Of a DNA stretch of 21,386 bases, positions 14,965 to 21,386 are shown in pieces. This stretch comes from an uncultured Prevotella sp. Lineage in GTDB: Bacteria > Bacteroidota > Bacteroidia > Bacteroidales > Bacteroidaceae. A model generated the notes under the pieces. That model searched no databases. It saw nothing but the letters and a program-made list of their open reading frames with translations, and was not told where the DNA came from. Location of the stretch: positions 1 to 21,386 of the forward strand of contig USDT01000042.1 in NCBI GenBank assembly GCA_900553465.1, in the 5' to 3' direction. The translations under genes were made by a program, and so were the position numbers. Position 1 is the first letter of the stretch, and each line of letters begins with the position of its first letter.

Positions 14965-15984
14965 TTATTCCGCATTGTCTTCCTTTGTCTCCGCAGGCTC
15001 TTCACCGCCGTTCTTCTTGGTTTCGGCAGCGACCTGAGACTTCTTTGAGCGCGGTTCGTCCATCGACTTGAACATCTTACCTGTACTGATAAGGAAGCGT
15101 GCGATGGCGTCGAGCATACCGTTGATGTATCCTCCACTCTTCGGTGTGGAATAAAGCTTGGCAAGCTCTACATATTCGTTGATGGTGACACTTACCGGAA
15201 TGTTCGGGAAAGTCATCATCTCGGCAATAGCGATCTGCATTATCACGATGTCCATATACGCCAGACGGGAGAAGTCCCAGTTGCGCGATGTCTCGCTCAT
15301 GTAGCGCTGATATTGCTCGGCATTCAGTATTGTTGTTCTGAAAAGCTTACGCGCAAAGTTTCTGTCTTCCTCATCCTTGTATTCAGGCAGAAGTTCCTGC
15401 TTCTGCTTGTTTTTCGGATCGAAGCGTTTGATGGTTTTCAATACGAATGTATCTACTATTTCCTTGTCGTCATTCCAATAAAGACTCTTTTCTTCAAGAA
15501 TAGCGTCAAGGTCTGCATTTTCCTGAATGAGCTGCTTGTAAAGCTTGCGCCACAGTTCACGGTCAGCCTCATATGAGTCGTCCTCCGACTGCATGTAATT
15601 GGCGTATGCCTCGCTCTGTTCTATCTGATTGCACAGTTTTCTCACAAACTCCAGGTCTTCTTCCCATGACTGTTTCTGAGTCTCGGCAAACTCGCAGAGC
15701 ATTTTGTTTTCCTCGAGCTGCACAGCAAACTTGTTATAAGCAAACTTTGACGACGGTAACTCCTTACCTTCACGCTGTGCCCTTTGGGAGAGTATCTCAA
15801 CACGATGTCTTTCCTCCCGTGTAATGGCTACGATAAGCTCAAGCAGATAATTGTATAAATCATATGCTTTAGAAAGGCTGAACAAGAGTTCCTTCTCAGC
15901 GTTATCCATATTTTTGTTGCCATTCTGATAGTAAGAATAGGTTAACTGGACTATCTTTATTCTTATTAGCTCACGATTAATCAT
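14965..15984 (-). CDS. nusB: Transcription antitermination factor NusB, long Bacteroidota form
   Basis: I start at the ATG at 15982-15984 (MINRELIRIK), giving 339 residues; the open frame runs 53 codons further upstream to 16143, but those codons encode an unrelated hydrophobic stretch and cross the promoters. The NusB RNA-binding fold is at about 200-310, with the SVTINEYVELAKLYS and GYINGMLDAI motifs. The N-terminal 200 residues are a helical extension usual in Bacteroidota, where NusB is about 300 residues rather than about 140. A Lys/Glu-rich tail ends the protein. With NusE/S10 it binds boxA in rRNA leaders and prevents early termination. First gene of the leftward operon. Confidence 0.92.
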   Translation of the reverse strand: MINRELIRIKIVQLTYSYYQNGNKNMDNAEKELLFSLSKAYDLYNYLLELIVAITREERHRVEILSQRAQREGKELPSSKFAYNKFAVQLEENKMLCEFAETQKQSWEEDLEFVRKLCNQIEQSEAYANYMQSEDDSYEADRELWRKLYKQLIQENADLDAILEEKSLYWNDDKEIVDTFVLKTIKRFDPKNKQKQELLPEYKDEEDRNFARKLFRTTILNAEQYQRYMSETSRNWDFSRLAYMDIVIMQIAIAEMMTFPNIPVSVTINEYVELAKLYSTPKSGGYINGMLDAIARFLISTGKMFKSMDEPRSKKSQVAAETKKNGGEEPAETKEDNAE

Positions 15985-16010
15985 TATCCATCCTTCAATA
16001 AAATTCTTTG

Positions 16011-16042
16011 CAAAAATAGAGAAAAATACAGTAACCGCCAAA
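16011..16042 (-). promoter_or_regulatory. Promoter of the nusB operon
   Basis: On the minus strand, TTTG (16042 to 16039), 20-base spacer, TATTTTTG (16018 to 16011): a full Bacteroidota consensus promoter. The start would be close to the nusB ATG at 15984. Confidence 0.8.
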
Positions 16043-16077
16043 AAAATACAGACGTTTAATGTTTTTTTTTGATATGC

Positions 16078-16109
16078 TTTGGGCAATCCAAAGAAAAAGA
16101 GTAACTTTG
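16078..16109 (+). promoter_or_regulatory. Promoter of the L25-pth-S4-purN cluster
   Basis: TTTG (16078-16081), 20-base spacer, TAACTTTG (16102-16109): full consensus. It gives a leader of roughly 95 bases before the ATG at 16212. Its -33 box lies 36 bases from that of the divergent nusB promoter. Confidence 0.8.
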
Positions 16110-16211
16110 CACCGCTTTTATGAGTACATCGATACAGAAACACATTTCTCGTGTGATGGCGAATTAAGGCATGACTATCATCAAACTTAATTTAGAGTAA
16201 CACATTTTATT

Positions 16212-16808
16212 ATGAAAGAAATTAACGTAACAGGTCAGAAGCGCACTGCCCTTGGAAAAAAAGCTTCTAAAGAATTGAGAAAAGAAGGTTTGGTACCCTG
16301 CAACCTCTACGGTGAGGCAACACAGGACGGCAAACCGGTAGCAATGGCTTTCGCTGTTCCTATGAGCGAACTGCGTAAGGTTGTCTACACTCCGCATATC
16401 TACATGATCAACCTCGTAATCGACGGCGAGTCTCACACAGCAATCATGAAGGAACTGCAGTTCCATCCGGTAACAGACGCACTGCTGCATGTAGACTTCC
16501 TCGAGGTGAACGAGAACAAGCCGGTTACAATCGGTATCCCTGTAAAACTCGTTGGTTTGGCACAGGGTGTACGCGATGGTGGTAAGATGAACCTCTCTAT
16601 CCGCAAGATCGACGTTACAGCTCCTTACACTATCATACCGGAGCACCTTGACATCGACGTTACATCACTGAAGATCGGTAAGAGCATCAAGGTTGGTGAT
16701 CTCAGCTTCGAAGGTCTTGAGATCGCAACAAGCAAGGAAGTTATCGTATGCTCTGTGAAGATGACACGTGCCGCAATGTCTGCAGCAGCCGCCAACGCAG
16801 CAGAGTAA
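16212..16808 (+). CDS. rplY: 50S ribosomal protein L25 / general stress protein Ctc
   Basis: 198 residues, the long Ctc/TL5 form with two domains: the L25 fold at about 1-92, which binds 5S rRNA, and a C-terminal beta domain at about 95-185 (IDVTAPYTIIPEHLDID). It ends in an alanine-rich tail. It stabilises 5S rRNA in the large subunit; the long form is stress-induced in some bacteria. It is the first gene after a consensus promoter and shows the A/C-rich codon choice of a strongly expressed gene. Confidence 0.95.
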   Translation: MKEINVTGQKRTALGKKASKELRKEGLVPCNLYGEATQDGKPVAMAFAVPMSELRKVVYTPHIYMINLVIDGESHTAIMKELQFHPVTDALLHVDFLEVNENKPVTIGIPVKLVGLAQGVRDGGKMNLSIRKIDVTAPYTIIPEHLDIDVTSLKIGKSIKVGDLSFEGLEIATSKEVIVCSVKMTRAAMSAAAANAAE

Positions 16809-16900
16809 TAAGTTTCCAATAGACAATCTGATGCCGGACAGTGGCGCTTCAGCATCATGAAAAAGGATTTATGAAGCTTCTGTCCGCAACATTATAGTAG

Positions 16901-17473
16901 ATGGATAAATATTTAATTGTAGGGTTGGGAAATCCCGGTGACGAATATGCCGGAACCCGCCACAATACTGGATTTATGATATTGGACGCTTTTGCAAAAG
17001 CGTCCAATATTGTTTTTGAGGACAAGCGTTACGGCTTTGTGGCCGAAACAAGCCTCAAAGGACGCAAATTGTTTCTGCTCAAACCCACCACATACATGAA
17101 TCTCAGCGGCAATGCCGTGCGCTATTGGCTCAACAAGGAAAACATAGACCAGTCGCGTCTGCTCGTCATTGTGGACGACCTCTCACTGCCACTCGGTGCT
17201 TTCCGCCTAAAAGGATCAGGCAGCAACGGCGGTCATAACGGTCTTGGCAACATACAGCAGTTTATCGGACAACAATACGCGCGACTCCGTATGGGCATCG
17301 GAAACGATTTTCCACGTGGTGCACAGGTAGACTGGGTGTTGGGAAAATACAGCGAAGAAGACATGAAAGTTCTGCAGCCGTCCATCGACTGCGCCGTTGA
17401 CATAATAAAGAGTTTCGTGTTGGCCGGTATCGACAACACAATGAACGCCTACAACAAATTAGGAAAGAAATAA
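16901..17473 (+). CDS. pth: Peptidyl-tRNA hydrolase
   Basis: 190 residues, normal length. [18 protein letters not shown] gives Asn11 and the catalytic His21; [17 protein letters not shown] and GSNGGHNGL supply the other conserved Asn and Asp residues. It cleaves the ester bond of peptidyl-tRNAs dropped by ribosomes, recycling tRNA. It is 92 bases after L25 and its stop overlaps the next start by one base (TAATG). Oddity: bases 16979-17010, encoding about residues 27-37, are a perfect 32-base palindrome. Confidence 0.96.
   Translation: MDKYLIVGLGNPGDEYAGTRHNTGFMILDAFAKASNIVFEDKRYGFVAETSLKGRKLFLLKPTTYMNLSGNAVRYWLNKENIDQSRLLVIVDDLSLPLGAFRLKGSGSNGGHNGLGNIQQFIGQQYARLRMGIGNDFPRGAQVDWVLGKYSEEDMKVLQPSIDCAVDIIKSFVLAGIDNTMNAYNKLGKK
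16979..17010. repeat. Perfect 32-base palindrome within pth
   Basis: ATATTGGACGCTTTTG (16979-16994) is followed directly by its exact reverse complement (16995-17010), with no spacer. It encodes the ordinary family sequence around LDAFAKASN, so the palindrome arises from synonymous choices in a conserved peptide. In mRNA it would form a very stable hairpin early in the coding region. Confidence 0.9.
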
Positions 17474-17892
17474 TGGCAGAGGAAGCAAGAATAGACAAAT
17501 GGCTGTGGGCCGCACGCATATTCAAGACACGTTCCATCGCAGCCGACGCATGCAAGAACGGCCGTGTGATGATGAACAACGTATGCGTAAAGCCAAGCCG
17601 TATGGTGAAAGCCGGCGAGGTGGTAAGTGTTAAGAAGCCTCCTATCACCTATTCATTCCGCATTCTGAAAACCATAGAGCAGCGTGTAGGCGCAAAACTT
17701 ATTCCTGAAATTTACGAAAACGTCACCGATCCAAAACAATACGAATTGCTGGAGATGAGCCGCATAAGCGGATTTGTCGACAGAGCACGCGGAACCGGCC
17801 GTCCTACCAAGAAGGAACGCAGAGCTCTCGATGCTTTCATTGATCCGGCAATGTTCGGATTCGATGACGACTTTGATGATGACATAGAATAA
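17473..17892 (+). CDS. S4-domain RNA-binding protein (Hsp15/HslR-like)
   Basis: 139 residues. The S4 RNA-binding domain covers about 7-65 (RIDKWLWAARIFKTRS, then GRVMMNNVCVKPS and GEVVSV). The C-terminal part has a basic GRPTKKERRALD motif and an Asp-rich end. Hsp15 proteins bind large subunits stalled with peptidyl-tRNA, which fits its place directly after pth, with which it overlaps by one base. It is cytoplasmic. Confidence 0.9.
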   Translation: MAEEARIDKWLWAARIFKTRSIAADACKNGRVMMNNVCVKPSRMVKAGEVVSVKKPPITYSFRILKTIEQRVGAKLIPEIYENVTDPKQYELLEMSRISGFVDRARGTGRPTKKERRALDAFIDPAMFGFDDDFDDDIE

Positions 17893-17905
17893 CAAACAAC
17901 CACTT

Positions 17906-18475
17906 ATGAAGAATATTGCAATATTCGTTTCCGGCAACGGAACCAACTGTGAGAACATAATAAAACACTTTTCCGGCTCGACAGAAGCATCCGTCGCACT
18001 TGTCGTCTCAAACCGTGCAGACTCTTATGCCCTCACCCGTGCCGCCCGATACAATATTCCAACAGTGGTGATACCTAAAAGCGAATTCAACGATGAAGCC
18101 ATTCTGATGGAAACACTGCACCGCTACGACATCGACTTCATCGTACTTGCAGGCTTTCTTCTCATGATTCCCGATTTTCTTGTAAAGGCATATGATCACC
18201 GCATGGTGAACATCCATCCGGCACTGCTTCCTAAATTCGGAGGCAAAGGCATGTATGGCCGTCATGTACATGAAGCCGTAAAGGCTGCGGGTGAGAAAGA
18301 AAGCGGAATAACAATACACTGGGTAAGCAACGTATGCGACGGCGGTGAAATCATCGCACAATACTCCACGTCACTGACCGAAAGCGATAGCGTGGACGAC
18401 ATCGCAGCTAAAGTTCACAACCTGGAAATGCTCCATTATCCCGAAACCATAGAGAAGGCGATCTCCTCTCTATGA
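17906..18475 (+). CDS. purN: Phosphoribosylglycinamide formyltransferase
   Basis: 189 residues, normal for the folate-dependent enzyme. FVSGNGTN at 7-14 binds the ribonucleotide phosphate; the catalytic Asn102, His104 and Asp145 lie in VNIHPALLPKFGGKG and NVCDGGE. It transfers a formyl group from 10-formyl-tetrahydrofolate to GAR, the third step of purine synthesis. It starts 13 bases after the S4 gene and ends 6 bases from the convergent outer-membrane gene, without a visible terminator between them. Confidence 0.95.
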   Translation: MKNIAIFVSGNGTNCENIIKHFSGSTEASVALVVSNRADSYALTRAARYNIPTVVIPKSEFNDEAILMETLHRYDIDFIVLAGFLLMIPDFLVKAYDHRMVNIHPALLPKFGGKGMYGRHVHEAVKAAGEKESGITIHWVSNVCDGGEIIAQYSTSLTESDSVDDIAAKVHNLEMLHYPETIEKAISSL

Positions 18476-18481
18476 TTCAGG

Positions 18482-21313
18482 TCATCCTTCGCTGCGTGCC
18501 TCGCGCCTTGCTTTCTTTCCTCCAAACACATTCATTTTGTATTGCACCTTCAGCATAACATAACTGTTTATGGTGTTATACTCCGTATCGTTTCTACTGT
18601 TGGCATTTATGGAGCGTGAGAAATTGCTCTGTTCGCGCAGTATATCCTTAAACTCAAGCATCAGTTTAAGGGCCTTTTTCTTGAGGAAACTCTGACTTAT
18701 CTGCATATTCCATATCAGCTCGTCCGTATTCATCGACTTTTCGTTATATCCGCGACGGCTGCTCTGATTGATAGATGTCCAGAAAGACATGCCCCACGGA
18801 GCCTTTATGTCGACATCCATTCCATACGAATATCTCCACGTATCCATGTTGTTGTTAGACTGCAACATGTTTCTTGTCATGTTATAGTTCACAGATGCAT
18901 GCACTCCAACGTCCAGCCAGTCGTTTCTGAAGTTTCCCCATATATTCTCTCTGAACGATGTTGAATGAGTCACATTCTTCTCCGACGAGGCGTCGTTATT
19001 GAGATTTATGTAGCTGACATAATGATCATAGTTCACCCGGCTGTCAGTTCCCACAGTCCAAACACCTGACGTATCTATCGATGTATTGAACGAGAAATTC
19101 AGCGATCCGTTCCAATTGCCGTTTATATTCTGCGGTTGTGTAGTACGTCCTCCCGTCTTCTCGTCATACGTCACCATATTACTTATGCTGTTGCGTGTTG
19201 TGCTGAACCTTGCTCCGGCCGTTATATTACGCTGGTGTTTCATGGCATGCGACTTGAAATTCAGATTTATGTTGCTTGTGAACGAAGGCTTCAGCCCCGG
19301 GTTACCCTTGCTTATATAGAGCGGATTGCTGTCGTCCGTGATGTCAAGCATGCTTGTTATGCTCGGCTGCGAAGTCGAGCCACGATAGGTGAACTTTATG
19401 TCGCTGAACTTAGAGAAACGGTATCTGAAATTAACGGTCGGTGAAATATTGGTCACCGTACGCACCGTATCGACAAGCATTCCCCAATAATCCTGTATGA
19501 GATGAGAGCGCTGCGGACGCACCACTATACCGGCATTCAGGTTGTATTTCTCGTCCACCACTCTCAGCTGCACATTGATATTGTGATTATAATTGTTATG
19601 CTCGGCATAGCGGCTCAGGTCTTCGTCAAGATAATATTCCAAAGGCTGTTCGAAAAGCTCGAACATGCTGTTCCAGTCACGATAACCGTTCATTATATCA
19701 TTCCATGCCTCTTCGGCTATACGCTCGAAATTATAAGTCTTTCGATCGCTCATGCTGTGAGTGTACTGGTATTGATAACTCATCTGCAGAAAGACATTCT
19801 TAAGAAGCGGTTCGGTGTATGTGGCCCTCAGACTGTAGCTTATATTGTCCGACGGCGACACATTATAGCGGTTTGTCTGATACGTTGAGTCGTTACCGAA
19901 CATGTCCTGCACCAGATACAAATGGACGTTCGATGCAGACAGACTCTTATTGTTGCCTTTTCCATAATTGATGTTTCCGTTCAGCGCGATGTTACGTCCC
20001 TTACTGTTAAGCTTGCGGAAGAACTGAAGCGAAGCACCAGTCGACCAGTTGCTTCCGTTGCTCAACGACTTGTTGCGCCTGCGGTTCACCATCAGTCCGT
20101 TGTCATCCATCACACCGATTCCCTCCTCGCTCAACGGATCATCCACATAGATGTAAGGATCTTCCTTATACGACGCCGATGAAGAGAATCCGCGTCCGTC
20201 GTTCATAGAATAATTGAACGAAGGTCTGAATGTTATGGTTGTCATGGTGTCCGGTTTCCATTCCAGTTTCATATTGGCGTTCCATCCGTCACTGCGCGAA
20301 TAGTTCTGGTTCTCGCTGTTTGAGAAAGCACCTGTCTGATTGACAAAACTTTCCACCGAACTTCTCGACCAATTGTCGTTGTCGGAGTGGTTCCATCTTA
20401 TTCCACCGTTTATTTTCAGTTTGTCGCGTTTCTCATAGTTTATGTCCATACCCGTCATCTTCGAGCGTCGCTTTCCACCGTTGCCGGTGTTGTTCATATT
20501 ACTTATGAGCGTATAGCGCAGGTCTCCATAGAAGCGTGCGCCCATAAAGTGCCCGGCATATCTGTCATGCGTACCGTAGCCCACGTTGGTATTCACGTTA
20601 AAGCCCTTCTTCATTTCCTTCTTCACAGTGAAGTCAAGCACCGTCACTTCGTTGCCATCGTCTATTCCCGTAAGCTTGGCCAGATCACTCTTTTCGTCAT
20701 ACGACTTTATCTTGTCCACTATATCGGCAGGCAGATTCTTCAGTCCGTTCTGCACATCGCCGCCCATAAACTCTCGTCCGTCGAGCATAAACTTCTTCAC
20801 CTGTTTACCGTTTATGGTCACAGTTCCGTCTTCCTCAATCCTGGCACCGGGCAGTTTCTTCACCAGTTCCTCAATCGCCGAACCCTCAGCTACTCTGTAT
20901 GCCGCAGCGTTATAGACAAATGTGTCCTCCTGCACCACCACCTTCGGAACATTGGCCGTAACCACAGCCTCACCGAGCAGCGTCACACTCTGTTCGAGCT
21001 TTATGCTTCCGGCATCTGTCTTCCGTCCTGCAGACACCACAACATCGTGCATCCTTTCAAGATATCCCATGTTAGACACTTTCAGTATATATTTTCCCGG
21101 GGCGTCCACCTTTATCTCAAACCGGCCCATGTCGTCGGTCAGCACACCTCCCACAAACGTGGTGTCAGTCTTCAGCAGCTGCACAGTGGCCCTGAACAGC
21201 ACGCTATCATTTGCCGCATCAACAACGTTTCCACTGATTGACGATTTCTGGGCATAGGCGCATACACACGAAAACATCAATAGAAAATATATCGCAATGT
21301 GTCGAAGATTCAT
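18482..21313 (-). CDS. TonB-receptor-like outer-membrane beta-barrel protein
   Basis: 943 residues. Signal peptide 1-21 (ends CAYA), then a carboxypeptidase-regulatory-like beta-sandwich at about 25-108, a plug-like domain at about 125-215 (VYNAAAYRVAEGSAIEEL, then INGKQVKKFMLDGREF and NGLKNLPADIVDKI), and a barrel with many alternating aromatic strands to about 925. The C-terminus is basic (GGKKARREARSEG) rather than a terminal aromatic. No SusD partner or TonB box is seen, and the domain order matches the Bacteroidota outer-membrane beta-barrel family (family 3), for which substrates are mostly unknown. Its downstream end almost touches purN, so the two convergent transcripts probably overlap. 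Confidence 0.88.
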   Translation of the reverse strand: MNLRHIAIYFLLMFSCVCAYAQKSSISGNVVDAANDSVLFRATVQLLKTDTTFVGGVLTDDMGRFEIKVDAPGKYILKVSNMGYLERMHDVVVSAGRKTDAGSIKLEQSVTLLGEAVVTANVPKVVVQEDTFVYNAAAYRVAEGSAIEELVKKLPGARIEEDGTVTINGKQVKKFMLDGREFMGGDVQNGLKNLPADIVDKIKSYDEKSDLAKLTGIDDGNEVTVLDFTVKKEMKKGFNVNTNVGYGTHDRYAGHFMGARFYGDLRYTLISNMNNTGNGGKRRSKMTGMDINYEKRDKLKINGGIRWNHSDNDNWSRSSVESFVNQTGAFSNSENQNYSRSDGWNANMKLEWKPDTMTTITFRPSFNYSMNDGRGFSSSASYKEDPYIYVDDPLSEEGIGVMDDNGLMVNRRRNKSLSNGSNWSTGASLQFFRKLNSKGRNIALNGNINYGKGNNKSLSASNVHLYLVQDMFGNDSTYQTNRYNVSPSDNISYSLRATYTEPLLKNVFLQMSYQYQYTHSMSDRKTYNFERIAEEAWNDIMNGYRDWNSMFELFEQPLEYYLDEDLSRYAEHNNYNHNINVQLRVVDEKYNLNAGIVVRPQRSHLIQDYWGMLVDTVRTVTNISPTVNFRYRFSKFSDIKFTYRGSTSQPSITSMLDITDDSNPLYISKGNPGLKPSFTSNINLNFKSHAMKHQRNITAGARFSTTRNSISNMVTYDEKTGGRTTQPQNINGNWNGSLNFSFNTSIDTSGVWTVGTDSRVNYDHYVSYINLNNDASSEKNVTHSTSFRENIWGNFRNDWLDVGVHASVNYNMTRNMLQSNNNMDTWRYSYGMDVDIKAPWGMSFWTSINQSSRRGYNEKSMNTDELIWNMQISQSFLKKKALKLMLEFKDILREQSNFSRSINANSRNDTEYNTINSYVMLKVQYKMNVFGGKKARREARSEG

Positions 21314-21343
21314 AATAATAGTAGGTTTTATTTATCAATAGTT

Positions 21344-21377
21344 CGTTAAAAATTAGCCAAGCCTAAGCGGCTTTGGC
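21344..21377 (-). terminator. Probable terminator of the gene beyond the right edge
   Basis: On the minus strand GCCAAAGCC pairs with GGCTTGGC (21377 to 21356, one bulge) around a 5-base loop, then TAATTTTTAAC. It ends about 43 bases before the beta-barrel start, so that gene's promoter must be within those bases; I could not identify a TAnnTTTG box there. Confidence 0.65.
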
Positions 21378-21386
21378 GGTAAATAA

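Noticed and set aside
15985..16143. N-terminal 53-codon extension of NusB
   Set aside because: The extension covers both divergent promoters and does not resemble NusB; the ATG at 15984 starts the typical MINRELIRIK sequence.

Overview
The window looks like Bacteroidota (Bacteroidales) DNA. Promoters are of the TTTG / TAnnTTTG type, most genes lack a Shine-Dalgarno sequence, and families such as DUF6383, DUF5606, DUF4369-thioredoxin, outer-membrane beta-barrel proteins with a carboxypeptidase-regulatory-like domain, and the nusB-yajC-ybbR-coaE order are characteristic of the group. No rRNA, tRNA, CRISPR array, insertion sequence or integrase gene was seen.

The window seems to be made of two pieces. 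The left piece (1 to about 7540) resembles Parabacteroides. It holds an AT-rich 847-base leader, a 1423-residue secreted surface protein ending in a DUF6383 / type-IX-sorting-like domain, a bidirectional terminator, and a convergent S9-family serine peptidase whose 5' end is missing. The right piece (about 7560 to the end) has different composition, closer to Prevotellaceae or a related family, and consists mostly of housekeeping genes. The peptidase reading frame breaks near 7530-7558, and a stretch matching 13 of the 19 bases of the Tn5/Nextera mosaic end lies at 15-27. The contig may therefore be partly an assembly or library artefact, and linkage across 7.55 kb should not be assumed.

The most interesting element is upstream of the surface protein. 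Two 27-base inverted repeats (546-572 and 718-744, 24/27 matched) flank 145 bases. Their shared core, AAACGTTCGT, resembles the crossover sites of the phase-variable promoters of Bacteroides fragilis and Parabacteroides. Inside is a good Bacteroidota promoter (ATTG-N19-TATTTTTG) that points away from the gene. I read this as an invertible promoter captured in the OFF orientation, controlling a coiled-coil, probably O-glycosylated S-layer-like protein.

Right piece, in order: a periplasmic DUF4369-thioredoxin (7717-8844, +) with a strong terminator; a 720-base gene-free region packed with inverted and direct repeats (8910-9550); an Hsp20 chaperone (-) with a perfect Shine-Dalgarno and paired upstream direct repeats; an alpha/beta hydrolase translationally coupled to glycerate kinase (-); then a leftward operon nusB-yajC-ybbR-coaE-DUF5606 ending at a terminator (12353-12387). 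From the shared upstream region (15985-16211) a rightward cluster runs L25/Ctc-pth-S4 protein-purN (translation quality control, RNA binding and purine synthesis). A convergent 943-residue outer-membrane beta-barrel protein closes the window, with what looks like the terminator of its upstream neighbour at the very end. A perfect 32-base palindrome lies inside pth.
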